Source: Fibrisoma limi BUZ 3
GTDB lineage: Bacteria; Bacteroidota; Bacteroidia; Cytophagales; Spirosomataceae
NCBI RefSeq assembly: GCF_000296815.2
Contig: NZ_CAIT01000005.1
Location: 248,001-312,000 of the forward strand
Length of the DNA stretch: 64,000 nucleotides
Reading direction: 5' to 3'
The position numbers and the translations under genes are program-made. Of this stretch, positions 17,556 through 26,735 are shown piece by piece (positions within the stretch are counted from its first letter, which is position 1; every line of letters begins with the position of its first letter). The notes under the pieces are model-generated. The model saw only the letters and a list, made by a program, of their open reading frames with translations, made no database searches and was not told where the DNA came from.

Positions 17556-19127
17556 TCACTCATTCGCTCCGCTTCGGCGGTCCGATTCGCTCTTTGTAAT
17601 ATACAATAAGCCAATGATGAAGCAGACACCAGCAACCAGAATCGGATACCAGAGCCCTTCGAGATACGGCTTGTCGACCGTACCGGCGGTGGCTTCGTTG
17701 GCTTTAGTAGCCGTAGCAACCAGGGCGGTGGCAATGAAAGGCGTCAGTCCGCCGAACACGCCGTTGCCGATGTGATACGGCAACGACATCGACGTGTACC
17801 GGATGCGTGTCGGAAACAGTTCAACCAGAAAAGCCGCGATCGGCCCGTACACCATTGTTACGTACAACACCTGAATCAGAATCAGGAGCATCATCAGCGT
17901 GGCGTTGCCGGTCGACAATGTAACGGTCTTCTTTACCTCGGGTTTCGATGAGTCCGTTGCAGACTGGGTTTGCCGGGTCGTTTCGTTGGCCGTAGTGCCG
18001 TCGGCGAACACTTTGTTGATGGTCGTTGTCGTCACGAAATCGGCACTTCCGGCGGGGCGTTCGCGGGTGGTGCTGATCTGCGTCTGTTCGCCCAGTTCCT
18101 GTTTCTGCGTCAGGTCGGCCAGCTCGTACATTTTCTGGTAGATCGGTCGGTAGGTCAGTACCCCGAGCGCCATTCCCGCCAGCATGATGTTCTTCCGGCC
18201 GATACGGTCCGACAACCCCCCGAAAATAACGAAAAAGGGCGTAGCAATCAGCAGCGCAATAGCCACGATGGTATTGGCCTGTACGAATTCAATATTGCAG
18301 GCATTCTGAATAAACGAGAGCGCGTAGAACTGCCCTGTGTACCAGATTACCCCTTGCCCGGCCGTAGCGCCGAAAAGAGCCAGCAAGACCATTTTCAGGT
18401 TCTGTTTTTTGCCGAAACTTTCGGCCAGCGGGTTTTTCGATACCTTGCCCTCACTTTTCAGTTTGGCGAACAGGGGCGATTCGGCCATGCGCAGACGAAT
18501 CACGATGGAAACCGCCACCAGCAGAATAGACAGCAGAAACGGCACCCGCCAGCCCCAACTCGTAAACGCGTCCAGACCCAGGGTTTCTCGGGTAATCAGA
18601 ATAACACCCAGCGACACAAACAGGCCGAGCGTCGCGGTAGTCTGAATGAAACTCGTGTAGTAGCCCCGCCGACCAACCGGCGCGTGTTCGGCTACGTAGG
18701 TAGCTGCCCCGCCATACTCACCACCCAGCGCCAGTCCCTGTACGAGCCGAAGGATCAGCACCAGCAGCGGTGCCCAGAAGCCAATGGTTTCGTAGCCGGG
18801 AATCAGGCCGATCAGGAAGGTGGAGCCGCCCATGAGCACGAGCGTTACGAGGAACGTGTATTTCCGGCCGACCAGATCGCCCAGCCGACCGAACACGAGC
18901 GCCCCGAACGGCCGAACCACAAACCCTGCCGCAAACGTGGCTAAGGTCGAGAGCAGAGCCGCCGTGGGGTTATCTTTCGGAAAAAACTGCGAGGAAAGAA
19001 TGGCCGCCAGACTGCCGAAAATGTAGAAGTCATACCATTCAATAAGGGTCCCAACCGATGAGGCCGAAATAACACTCAACAACGTACGGGAATCCGTCGT
19101 CTGGCTGGGGGTGCGCGCTGCAAGCAT
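17556..19127 (-). CDS. MFS transporter, metabolite:H+ symporter (MHS) type
   Basis: A 523-residue twelve-helix permease. The signature GALVFGRLGDLVGRKYTF (about residues 75-92) is the MFS loop 2-3 motif, GLALGGEYGGAATYVAEHAP (about 135) is the MHS-family motif of KgtP/ProP-like symporters, and GGLSDRIGRKNIMLAG (about 300) repeats it in the second half. A hydrophilic Thr/Ser-rich insert of about 65 residues (near 335-400) lengthens the loop before the eighth or ninth helix. Position next to acs suggests a small organic acid as substrate. This is inference. Confidence 0.85.
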   Translation of the reverse strand: MLAARTPSQTTDSRTLLSVISASSVGTLIEWYDFYIFGSLAAILSSQFFPKDNPTAALLSTLATFAAGFVVRPFGALVFGRLGDLVGRKYTFLVTLVLMGGSTFLIGLIPGYETIGFWAPLLVLILRLVQGLALGGEYGGAATYVAEHAPVGRRGYYTSFIQTTATLGLFVSLGVILITRETLGLDAFTSWGWRVPFLLSILLVAVSIVIRLRMAESPLFAKLKSEGKVSKNPLAESFGKKQNLKMVLLALFGATAGQGVIWYTGQFYALSFIQNACNIEFVQANTIVAIALLIATPFFVIFGGLSDRIGRKNIMLAGMALGVLTYRPIYQKMYELADLTQKQELGEQTQISTTRERPAGSADFVTTTTINKVFADGTTANETTRQTQSATDSSKPEVKKTVTLSTGNATLMMLLILIQVLYVTMVYGPIAAFLVELFPTRIRYTSMSLPYHIGNGVFGGLTPFIATALVATATKANEATAGTVDKPYLEGLWYPILVAGVCFIIGLLYITKSESDRRSGANE

Positions 19128-19290
19128 GAGAAAGAAGGTTTAGGAAGTAAGGAGTCAATGAATCAGATATACTTACGCTTGCTTCATGAATTCACCAGCG
19201 TGGGACGACAGTACGTACCCTGCCTGGTTTTCGCTTGTTGATGACGTACCGGAGCCGCTGAATTCGCTCCCTGAACTGGCGGGAATCCAG

Positions 19291-19935
19291 TTATGGAGAC
19301 AGCCGCTCAATGATCCAGGCATTCTCTTCCCGACGGTATTGAATGCGGTCGTGCAGGCGGCTTGGGCGTCCCTGCCAGAACTCTATCTGGTCGGGCATTA
19401 CCCGGAATCCACCCCAGTGCGGAGGGCGCGGGATGAGTTGGCCGTCGAACTGGGCTTCCAATTCCCGCTGCCGCTGCGCCAGTACGTCGCGACCGGCGAT
19501 GACTGTGCTCTGGTTCGACACCCATGCTCCAATCTGACTACCCCGGGGGCGGCTGGCAAAGTAAGCATCCGATTCCGCTGCGCTTACTTTCTCAACACGT
19601 CCCCGCACCCGAATCTGACGTTCAAGCTCGGCGTAAAAGAAAGTAAGCGAGGCAAATGGGTGCTTGATCAGGTCGTGGCCCTTCCGGCTATCGTAGTTTG
19701 TGTAGAAGACAAAACCGGCGTCGCTGACGTCCTTGAGGAGTACAATCCGTCCGTCCGGGTGCCCTTCAGGGTCTACTGTGCTGACATACATGGCATTTGG
19801 CTCAGGAACCCCGGCGTTCAGGGCCGACTCGAACCATTGCCGGAATTGAGCAACCGGATCCAGTAAAACATCTGCTGTATCTAAACCGTTTAACGTGTAT
19901 TCCTTGCGTAAATCACTAATCTTAGAGGGCATCAT
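19291..19935 (-). CDS. pdxH: Pyridoxine/pyridoxamine 5'-phosphate oxidase
   Basis: FMN enzyme that makes pyridoxal 5'-phosphate from the pyridoxine or pyridoxamine phosphate. The 214-residue product has the standard sequence: EYTLNGLD near residue 12, DGRIVLLKDVSDAGFVFYTNYDSRKGHDL (about 60-88), the RQIRVRGRVEKVS block near 105, SRPRGSQIGAWVS near 128, and the diagnostic C-terminal P-P-H-W-G-G-F-R-V-M-P-D-Q-I-E-F-W-Q-G block near 175. Starts at the tandem ATG 19935. Confidence 0.96.
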   Translation of the reverse strand: MMPSKISDLRKEYTLNGLDTADVLLDPVAQFRQWFESALNAGVPEPNAMYVSTVDPEGHPDGRIVLLKDVSDAGFVFYTNYDSRKGHDLIKHPFASLTFFYAELERQIRVRGRVEKVSAAESDAYFASRPRGSQIGAWVSNQSTVIAGRDVLAQRQRELEAQFDGQLIPRPPHWGGFRVMPDQIEFWQGRPSRLHDRIQYRREENAWIIERLSP

Positions 19936-19993
19936 CCGGACTTGTTTTAACGGCTTTCAATGGCTGAACTACAAGAAAATCCGCATTTTGTCG

Positions 19994-20001
19994 TAATTTT
20001 G
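19994..20001 (+). promoter_or_regulatory. Candidate -7 element for the DUF349 gene
   Basis: TAATTTTG fits TAnnTTTG, 25 bases before ATG 20027. The -33 region is not convincing. Confidence 0.4.
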
Positions 20002-20026
20002 CAAAAGTAATCGGTACGCTTTCAAC

Positions 20027-22378
20027 ATGGCAAACGAAGAACAGGAAATTAACCAGCAGCCGGAACCCTCTAATCAGGCAACCGAAACGCTGGCTATACA
20101 TAACCCGGACGAAGCTGCAACGCAACCTCAGAACACCGCTGAAGCAGGAGAAACTACGCCTGCTCCGGAGTCGGAGGTAGCTCCGAATGCCCCGTCATCA
20201 GCGGAGGTAGCTGGAGAAACTGCGTCAGAAGCGGAAGGGGTACAGGCCACCGAACCAGCCGTCAGTGCACCAACTGGCGAAACGGCAACGGAGCCGCAGA
20301 ATGACACTCAGGCTGAGCCACAACCGGTTGCTGAGACTCCCGTTGCAGAATCTCCCTCAGATGAAGCCGCTCCGAGAGCAACGGCTGAAACCGAGCCACA
20401 ACCGGAAGCCGAAACCGCTGATGAGACAACCGCGGCAGAAGAAACCCCACTGGTCGTAACCGGCAGTGAGTCGGCGGAGCAGCCGACGGAAGATACTCCG
20501 ACGGCTACTTCGGAAGAAGCAGAGCCGGTAGTGAGTGAGGAAATTACCGCTCAGTATGCCGACCTTTCTGAAGGAGATGATCAGGAAGACGAAACAGCCG
20601 CCCAGCCGACCGCCGACTACAGCCAATACTCCAAGCAGGATTTCGTCAATCTGCTGCAACAGCAGTTAGCTGGGGTCAGCGTTGAAAACGTAACGCCCGG
20701 CGATTTTAAGAAGGCCGATCAGGTGCTGAAAGAGGTAAAACCTCTGTTCGACCAGATGAAGCGGGCTGAGCGCGAAGCTGCCCTGCAATCCTTTGTTCAG
20801 GAAAACGGTTCCGACGAAGGCTTTGAATATAAGTTTGATGATTCCGTTCAGAAGTTCGATGATCTGTATAAGCAGATCAAGAGTCTGAAGAATACCTATT
20901 TCCAGAACCTGGATAAGGCGAAGGATTCAAATTTTGCCACCAAAACCGAGCTGCTGCGTCGCCTGCGCGAACTGGTCGAGAACGACGAAAATAACGCCGG
21001 CGATCCGAAGTCAAGCTGGAACGAGTTCAAGCAGATTCAGGATGAGTGGAAAGCGGCCGGGAACATGAACTCCCCGCACAACGCGACCCTGTGGGCTACG
21101 TATCACGCGTTGGTTGACCGGTACTACAGCAACCGCAACATCTACTTCGAACTGAAAGAACTCGACCGCAAGCGCAACGCGACGCTGAAGACGGAGGTGA
21201 TCGAGAAGGTCGAAGCGCTGGCTAAGGCATCGGAAGAAACGCCCGTGACGCGGCAGACCATCGATGAGGCCAATGCGATGTTCGAGGAGTACAAGCACAT
21301 CGGGCCGGCTCCGAAGGCCGATCAGGAGGTGTTGTGGCAGCGGATGAAAGCCGCCCTCGATACGTTGTATGAAAAACGACGTGGCCAGACCAACGAGCAG
21401 CGGAAAGAGTCGGCTCAGTTGTACGAAGAAAAATCGAAGATCTACGAAGACCTCGTGCCTTTCACCTCGTTTACGTCCAACAGCATCAACGACTGGAACG
21501 ATAAGACGAAGGACGTAATGGCGCTGCAGGATCGCTGGAATGCGCTGAAAGGACCAATGCCCCGCGAGGAAGGTAAGGAACTGAGCAAGAAGTTCTGGGC
21601 GGCTCTGAAAACGTTTTTCCACAACAAAGGTGAGTTCTTCAAGCAACTGGAAAGCAAGCGCGAGGAAAACCTACGGCTGAAAACGGATCTCTGCGAACAG
21701 GTGGAAGCCATTCTGGCTTCGGGCGATGAATCGGCAGAGGCTACACAGCGGGTGATCGATTTGCAGCGGCAATGGAAAACCATTGGGCAGGTACCCGAAA
21801 AGCAGAAGAACTCGATCTTCGACCGGTTCAAAGCTGCGTGTGATGCGTTCTTCAACAAGAAGCGTTCGAAGAACCAGGAAACAGAGCGTGAGTTTGAGGG
21901 TAATCTGGCTCGTAAAATCGCCCTGATTGAGCGCATCGAAGCAGCCGCCACCGAAAACGCGGATCTCTCGCAACTGAACGAGTTCAAGAAGGAGTGGAAC
22001 AGCATCGGATTCGTGCCGAAGAAAGACATGCAGTCAACCCAGAAGCGGTACATCAACGCCATCAACGCGTTGGTAGGTGCTACGGGTAAGCTGTCGGCCA
22101 AAGACAAGGAGCGCGTGATGCTGCAAAACGAAGCTGAAGTAACCCGGGGCGGTGGCCGGGATGGCGGTCGTGATGGGGGCGGTGGCAAGCGCGAAGGCGA
22201 CATCCGTCGTCGGATCTCGGCGCTCGAGAACGATATTGCTACGTACAACAACAATATTGAGTTCTTCGCCCGCTCGAAAAATGCTGACAAGCTCCGGGCT
22301 GATATTGAGAAGAAAATCGCTGATGCTCAGAAACAACTGGATGATTTACGTCATCAGTTGCGGGTAGCGCAAGCTTAA
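20027..22378 (+). CDS. DUF349 repeat protein with long acidic low-complexity N-terminus
   Basis: A 783-residue soluble protein. Residues 1 to about 200 are Glu/Ala/Pro/Thr-rich and low in aromatic residues, probably disordered. From about 205 onward it is helical, with repeated DUF349-type units, each with a Trp-X-X-(I/L) pattern (SWNEFKQIQDEWKAAG, LWQRMKAALDTLY, LQDRWNALKGPMPREEGKELSKKFWAALKTFF, LQRQWKTIGQVPEKQKNSIFDRFKAACDAFF). A Gly/Arg-rich linker (GGGRDGGRDGGGGKREGD) precedes a C-terminal coiled coil. DUF349 proteins are universal in Bacteroidota; role unproven. Confidence 0.85.
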   Translation: MANEEQEINQQPEPSNQATETLAIHNPDEAATQPQNTAEAGETTPAPESEVAPNAPSSAEVAGETASEAEGVQATEPAVSAPTGETATEPQNDTQAEPQPVAETPVAESPSDEAAPRATAETEPQPEAETADETTAAEETPLVVTGSESAEQPTEDTPTATSEEAEPVVSEEITAQYADLSEGDDQEDETAAQPTADYSQYSKQDFVNLLQQQLAGVSVENVTPGDFKKADQVLKEVKPLFDQMKRAEREAALQSFVQENGSDEGFEYKFDDSVQKFDDLYKQIKSLKNTYFQNLDKAKDSNFATKTELLRRLRELVENDENNAGDPKSSWNEFKQIQDEWKAAGNMNSPHNATLWATYHALVDRYYSNRNIYFELKELDRKRNATLKTEVIEKVEALAKASEETPVTRQTIDEANAMFEEYKHIGPAPKADQEVLWQRMKAALDTLYEKRRGQTNEQRKESAQLYEEKSKIYEDLVPFTSFTSNSINDWNDKTKDVMALQDRWNALKGPMPREEGKELSKKFWAALKTFFHNKGEFFKQLESKREENLRLKTDLCEQVEAILASGDESAEATQRVIDLQRQWKTIGQVPEKQKNSIFDRFKAACDAFFNKKRSKNQETEREFEGNLARKIALIERIEAAATENADLSQLNEFKKEWNSIGFVPKKDMQSTQKRYINAINALVGATGKLSAKDKERVMLQNEAEVTRGGGRDGGRDGGGGKREGDIRRRISALENDIATYNNNIEFFARSKNADKLRADIEKKIADAQKQLDDLRHQLRVAQA

Positions 22379-22390
22379 CGAATACAAATG

Positions 22391-22427
22391 GAGCGGGCAT
22401 ACGTCAAAAATATGTCCGCTCTTTTTT
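22391..22427 (+). terminator. Terminator of the DUF349 gene
   Basis: GAGCGGGCATA (22391-22401) pairs with TATGTCCGCTC (22411-22421) with one mismatch, then six T. Confidence 0.85.
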
Positions 22428-22437
22428 GGGTCATTAG

Positions 22438-22468
22438 TTGCGTTGTATAGCCTAAAACGCTACTTTTG
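22438..22468 (+). promoter_or_regulatory. Promoter of tRNA-Thr
   Basis: TTG at 22438-22440, 20 bases, then TACTTTTG at 22461-22468. It is 22 bases before the tRNA and has the same layout as the promoters of the other two tRNAs in the window. Confidence 0.8.
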
Positions 22469-22490
22469 CACCACGTTTTGAATGAAACAG

Positions 22491-22563
<73 letters not shown>

Positions 22564-22573
22564 CTTCAAAATC

Positions 22574-22606
22574 AAGCACTTGGCAGAAATGTTAAGTGCT
22601 TTTTTG
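22574..22606 (+). terminator. tRNA-Thr terminator
   Basis: AAGCACTT (22574-22581) pairs with AAGTGCTT (22594-22601) and runs into a T-tract. Confidence 0.75.
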
Positions 22607-22861
22607 TTTTTGTTGCAATACATCTGATTAATTGGGCCAAAACCCTAATAGAGCCGCTTGAAGGCTTCACAATACAAGATTTGCTTGTGCATAGTTGTCA
22701 GAAGTAAGGTGGTCATTCATTTCTTTTATCTGACACACGCTAAACAATACTCTTTTTAGGGCGTGTGCCGTAATTTATCCAACAAAAGAGCCGCCGATTC
22801 AAGCAACACGTAGGATTTCCCAGTATATTTTCAGGTCTATTCAGGAAAACCCAAAATCGTT

Positions 22862-23956
22862 ATGACTACGCGCAGAACCTTCCTGCAAACGGCCGCGCTT
22901 GGTGGCGCATCGGCCCTTTTTTCACCAAACGTGCTGCTGGGCGCTACGCGTCCCAAAAAGGACCGGCTTGGGGTAGCCCTCGTCGGCCTGGGTTACTACA
23001 GCACCGATCTTCTGGCTCCGGCGCTCCAGCAAACTAAAAATTGCTACCTCGCCGGTATCGTAACCGGTACGCCGGCAAAGGCCGAAACCTGGAAAAAGAA
23101 GTACAACATTCCAGATAAGAACATTTACAATTACCAGACCTTCGACCAGATCGCGAACAACCCCGATATTGACGTGGTGTACGTGGTGCTCCCGCCGTCG
23201 ATGCACGAAGAGTATGTAGTGCGGGCGGCTAAGGCGGGCAAGCACGTCTGGTGCGAGAAACCGATGGCCATCACGGCCAAAGAGTGCCAGAACATGATCG
23301 ATGCCTGCAAGAAAAACAAGGTGTCGCTGGCCATCGGCTACCGGCTGCATCACGAGCCGAACACGCAGGAGTATGTAAAACTGCTGCGTGACGGAAAAAT
23401 TGGCAAGATTCAGATGGTAAGTTGTTCGGCCGGTTATCGCGACAACCGTACCAATCACTGGAAGCAGACAAAAGAGCTGGGTGGGGGCGTCATGTACGAT
23501 ATGGGCGTGTACGTATTGCAGGGGGCTCGGCTGGCTACGGGTGAGGAGCCGATTGCTGTGACGGCTCAGCAGTTTACGTCTCGGCCGGAGATTTATAAAA
23601 ACGGACTGGACGAAACGACCATGGCTCAACTGGAGTTTCCGAGTGGGGCACGGGCGGCCGTGCAGACCAGCTTCGGCATGAACATGAACTATCTCTATGT
23701 TACCGGCGATAAGGGAATGCTGAAGATGGAGCCGTACTCAGCCTACAATGGCCAGACCGGCGAATACCCCGGTGGAAAAATCCAGCATCCGTATCAGGTG
23801 CCGTTCCAGCAAGCCAGTCAGATGGACGACGATGCGGCATCGATCATGGCCGGCAAGCCGATGCTGGTGCCGGGCGAAGAAGGTCTCCGCGACATCATAA
23901 TTGTGGAAGCTATTTACAAAGCTGCCAAGAGCGGCCAGCGGGTGAAGATTGCCTGA
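22862..23956 (+). CDS. Tat-exported Gfo/Idh/MocA family oxidoreductase
   Basis: A 364-residue NAD(P)-dependent sugar or polyol dehydrogenase-like protein, probably acting in the periplasm. The N-terminus TTRRTFLQTAALGGASAL is a twin-arginine signal. The Rossmann motif VALVGLGYYSTDLLAPAL (about residues 38-55) follows, then VYVVLPPSMHEEYVVRAAKAGKHVWCEKPMAIT (about 105-137) with the conserved EKP lysine, and the second-domain strand AIGYRLHHEPN near 160. Related proteins modify glycans from plant polysaccharides. The substrate cannot be read from sequence. Confidence 0.9.
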   Translation: MTTRRTFLQTAALGGASALFSPNVLLGATRPKKDRLGVALVGLGYYSTDLLAPALQQTKNCYLAGIVTGTPAKAETWKKKYNIPDKNIYNYQTFDQIANNPDIDVVYVVLPPSMHEEYVVRAAKAGKHVWCEKPMAITAKECQNMIDACKKNKVSLAIGYRLHHEPNTQEYVKLLRDGKIGKIQMVSCSAGYRDNRTNHWKQTKELGGGVMYDMGVYVLQGARLATGEEPIAVTAQQFTSRPEIYKNGLDETTMAQLEFPSGARAAVQTSFGMNMNYLYVTGDKGMLKMEPYSAYNGQTGEYPGGKIQHPYQVPFQQASQMDDDAASIMAGKPMLVPGEEGLRDIIIVEAIYKAAKSGQRVKIA

Positions 23957-24298
23957 CAACAAGGTCTGACGGTACGTCTGACCGGTGAAAACACCACAGC
24001 GTAATGACGTTCCGCCGTTCCGTAAGCGGGTGAATTAAACGGTCCGCCGTCGCGGTCGCCCGCTTACGGAACATTTGACCAGTGGGGTATTTGGGGATAG
24101 GCCGGTCAGGTGTACCGGCAGGCTAGCTGGCTGAGTAGGGTCAGGTCTGACGTTCCGTCAGACCTTGGCGTTTGATCTTAAACCACTTACCGGGGCTATC
24201 CTACAACCCACACATACGTTGTGCGTCTTGTGTGCTACGGGAGCCTTGCGGCCGGGCCGCGTTTTTGCTTACTTTGGCTATTGAAACGCTGCCGTACT
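23957..24298. repeat. Palindrome-rich intergenic region
   Basis: Holds two copies of the GGTCTGACG-type repeat also seen at 4.6 kb: 23963-23983, identical to the forward copies, and 24144-24164, a more symmetric variant. It also holds a perfect 14-bp inverted repeat (24017-24030 and 24059-24072, GTTCCGTAAGCGGG). No gene is seen. Confidence 0.85.
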
Positions 24299-24538
24299 AT
24301 GACACCCATCTATTTTACTACGCTCCCCGCTGACGAACAGTTGGATATTCTATATTTCAAGGGTGACATACTGGCTAATCGTTACGAAGACGAACACGTA
24401 TATCTGCTTTATAGCCTCGACGATTTCTACGTTGAACTTCGCTACGACGCCTACAAGAGTAAGCTGCAACACCTCGACGCGTTCCGTGATACCGACCGGC
24501 TGGAGCCGTATCTGCCGTATCTGGTGGAGATGGAGTAA
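24299..24538 (+). CDS. Small conserved-type cytoplasmic protein of unknown function
   Basis: 79 residues from ATG 24299, acidic and aromatic-rich (YFTTLPADEQLDIL, YEDEHVYLLYSLDDFYVELRYD). I recognise similar short proteins in Spirosoma-like genomes but no named family. A strong terminator follows, supporting expression. The longer frame from 24221 would begin with a basic, non-conserved stretch. Confidence 0.65.
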   Translation: MTPIYFTTLPADEQLDILYFKGDILANRYEDEHVYLLYSLDDFYVELRYDAYKSKLQHLDAFRDTDRLEPYLPYLVEME

Positions 24539-24576
24539 GTCGGCCTTGCCTATTGCGTACGTAAGAACTAACTAAA

Positions 24577-24596
24577 AAAGCCCCGGTTGGGGCTTT
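24577..24596. terminator. Bidirectional terminator
   Basis: AAAGCCCC/GGGGCTTT (24577-24584, 24589-24596) with GGTT loop between convergent genes; A and T tracts on both sides. Confidence 0.8.
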
Positions 24597-24620
24597 CTTG
24601 TTTTCTGAATGTATTACTAA

Positions 24621-25067
24621 TCAAGGCATCAAATCGCAGCCGGCCGCGCTGATTTCCAGCGTATTTTCGGCTTCGGTGGCACCCGTGAATGATACACCCA
24701 GCGTCACGCCGAGTCCCCACAGAACTTCCGGCCGACCGGGTACGGCGAACCGGTGCATCCCCCAGGGCGATGGGGCGAGGTTCAGCCCGTCGTGAGCGGC
24801 AATCCGGCGCTCTCCGTCGAATACGTGGACGTTGGTGATTTTGGCGCGGGGCGAATTACTCCGGAAGCGGATCAGGGCTGAGTCGATGGCCAGGCGGTTG
24901 TCGTTGACAATCACCGGCGTCGGGATGGCGAAATGAAACCAGTTGGTCGTGTTGGGTCGTCCAATGACGCGGATGAAAAAACCAGCCCGCCATTGATTCT
25001 GTATGTTTCCGGGCACTTCAATCTGCATGGTGTGACCGTGCGCCCACATTGCTTGTGCTAAGGCCAT
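24621..25067 (-). CDS. Stand-alone copy of the metzincin-associated domain
   Basis: 148 residues with no signal peptide. It aligns by eye along its whole length with the first 150 residues of the metalloprotease gene two genes upstream: MALAQAMWAHGH vs MAITQAMWTHGH, WRAGFFIRV, TNWFHFAIPTPVIVNDNR, and a conserved end, LEISAAGCD. The composition predicts a beta sandwich. It might be the DUF6623-type domain, from memory and unverified. It is the last gene of a three-gene minus-strand cassette. Confidence 0.75.
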   Translation of the reverse strand: MALAQAMWAHGHTMQIEVPGNIQNQWRAGFFIRVIGRPNTTNWFHFAIPTPVIVNDNRLAIDSALIRFRSNSPRAKITNVHVFDGERRIAAHDGLNLAPSPWGMHRFAVPGRPEVLWGLGVTLGVSFTGATEAENTLEISAAGCDLMP

Positions 25068-25081
25068 TTGGAAAAGAAGGT

Positions 25082-25537
25082 TTAGTTGATTTTCTGTAAG
25101 GTCGTTTTCGATAAATTCCGGATCATTTCCGAGGGGTTTTCCCGGCTCATACGATCCAGCTTCTGCTTCAGTGCAGCCGGTGCCGCCTGTTCCACAGCCT
25201 TGATGGCCAGCTTCTTGACGCTTACGTCGTCGGCATCGATCAGGCGGTCGGCGATGGGGTACCGAACCTCATCGGGTAGGTTGACCAGCGCCGAAGCGGA
25301 GGCTATCCGAACGAGGGCGCGGGGGCTGTTCGACGCCGTTACAACGATGTCATGAGCCTGCGGATTGGGCAGCAGGCTGGCCAGGTAAACGGCCTTCGAC
25401 GCCAGCATCGGGTCGGGGTCGTTGGCCAACTGCAACAGAACGGATACGTCCGACCCGTCGATCAGTTGAGCTAGTTGCGCGTAGTCCGGTTCATCGCTGC
25501 TTAGTCGCAGCCGGAGTTCGGTTGGGGAAAGTGCCAT
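25082..25537 (-). CDS. HEAT-repeat-like protein
   Basis: 151 residues, all helical: SPTELRLRLSSDEPDYAQLAQLIDG, PMLASKAVYLASLLPNPQAHDIV, RALVRIASASALVNLPDEVRYPIADRLI, VSVKKLAIKAVEQAAPAALKQKL. The repeat of about 30 residues with Ala/Leu spacing is typical of HEAT or PBS-lyase-like repeats, which bind partner proteins. It lies 5 bases after the metalloprotease gene and 14 before the stand-alone domain gene, so the three are almost surely one operon. Confidence 0.75.
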   Translation of the reverse strand: MALSPTELRLRLSSDEPDYAQLAQLIDGSDVSVLLQLANDPDPMLASKAVYLASLLPNPQAHDIVVTASNSPRALVRIASASALVNLPDEVRYPIADRLIDADDVSVKKLAIKAVEQAAPAALKQKLDRMSRENPSEMIRNLSKTTLQKIN

Positions 25538-25541
25538 GCGA

Positions 25542-26495
25542 TTAAGCGTTTACGGTTAGCGCGTTCGATTTCATGGTGCTGATTTCTGAGTTGATCAGAT
25601 CAGGGGGCGGATTCGTGATGTTGGCCGTACCGTTGCCAGTCATGAGTCGGTTGTTGTCGTTCACGTGCGACAGACCCAATACGTGGCCGATCTCATGGCC
25701 CAGGGTCCAGCGGGTGGCGCCACTGGCCACCACCGCGCCGGGCCGACCGCTCGGGTGGGCTGCACAGCCGTTGTAGGGCGGGTTGGTAGCCTGGACGAAA
25801 TACACGACCACATCATTGCGGCCAACATTGTTGCGGTTGTTGAACAACTGATTCTGTTCCGTTGTCGTTTCGCCCCGCGTACAGCCGCCTACGTCCACTA
25901 CGTTCAGATCGGGGAGGTTCAGCGTTTCGTTGCTCATGTGTACTACCCGGATACCAGCGGGTTCGTATACCTGCCGCATCGAGTTAATCATCGTGTCGAT
26001 GGAAACGGTCGGTTGGGTGAGCACTTTCGTGTGCAGACGAACCGTTTCGAACAGGTTAAAGTCGCAGCCAGCCGCGCTGAATTCGAGCGTGTTCTGCGCG
26101 TCGGTCGTGCCCGAAAAGCGCACACCCACCGAAATGCCGATACCCCAGAGTACGTCGGGTTTGCCCGTGACCTGAAAGCGCTCCAGCCCGAAGGCGGTGG
26201 GCGAGAGGTTCAGGCCGTCGTGTGTGGCAATGCGCCCTTCGCCGTCGTAAACATGCACGTTGGTTACGGCGGCCTGCGGAGACCCGGCCCGGAACCGAAG
26301 CATCACTGAATCGACCATCTGTCGTTTGTCATTGACAATGACGGCCGTGGGGATGCCAAAATGAAACCAGTTTGTCGAGTTGGGTTGCCCCACTACCCGA
26401 ATGAAGAAACCGGCTCGCCACACACTCCGGACTCGATCCGGAAACTCCACCTGCATCGCATGCCCGTGGGTCCACATTGCTTGTGTGATTGCCAT
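25542..26495 (-). CDS. Metzincin-type zinc metalloprotease with N-terminal beta domain
   Basis: 317 residues. Residues 1-150 are the same beta-rich domain found alone at 24621. Residues about 155-317 form a peptidase unit with the zinc motif HEIGHVLGLSH near 270 (HExxHxxGxxH), followed by a metzincin-like Met-turn region (LMTGNG). An upstream VNNR-type stretch GRNDVVVYFVQ precedes it. No signal peptide is seen, so action in the cytoplasm or export by another route is possible. First gene of a minus-strand cassette with the HEAT-like and stand-alone domain proteins. Confidence 0.82.
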   Translation of the reverse strand: MAITQAMWTHGHAMQVEFPDRVRSVWRAGFFIRVVGQPNSTNWFHFGIPTAVIVNDKRQMVDSVMLRFRAGSPQAAVTNVHVYDGEGRIATHDGLNLSPTAFGLERFQVTGKPDVLWGIGISVGVRFSGTTDAQNTLEFSAAGCDFNLFETVRLHTKVLTQPTVSIDTMINSMRQVYEPAGIRVVHMSNETLNLPDLNVVDVGGCTRGETTTEQNQLFNNRNNVGRNDVVVYFVQATNPPYNGCAAHPSGRPGAVVASGATRWTLGHEIGHVLGLSHVNDNNRLMTGNGTANITNPPPDLINSEISTMKSNALTVNA

Positions 26496-26735
26496 ACAAT
26501 AAGAGTTTATGAGAGGAATGGATTGCCGATGAATAGCCGTAAGGCGCTCATTGACAGAATCAAAGATAGGTGGATCAGGTTGTTATTTTTAGCGGGATAA
26601 AACGTGATCAACCAAGTAGTTATACGTATTTTGTAGAAAAATTAGCCGAGTGGATAGCCAACACTTTTTTGTCGATTTTTATGGGCAAATGGGTTGTATG
26701 GCGTTTTTTTGCACGTAGAACGCATTACCAACTAC

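Noticed and set aside
17970..18944. Plus-strand 324-residue frame
   Set aside because: Shadow of the MHS transporter; composition (many His/Gln/Arg) is typical of antisense frames in GC-rich genes.
19186..19866. Plus-strand 226-residue frame
   Set aside because: Antisense to pdxH, which shows all family motifs.
24621..26495. Known antiphage defence system
   Set aside because: Metzincin and HEAT-like genes do not match a defence operon I can name; there is no ATPase, nuclease or sensor partner.
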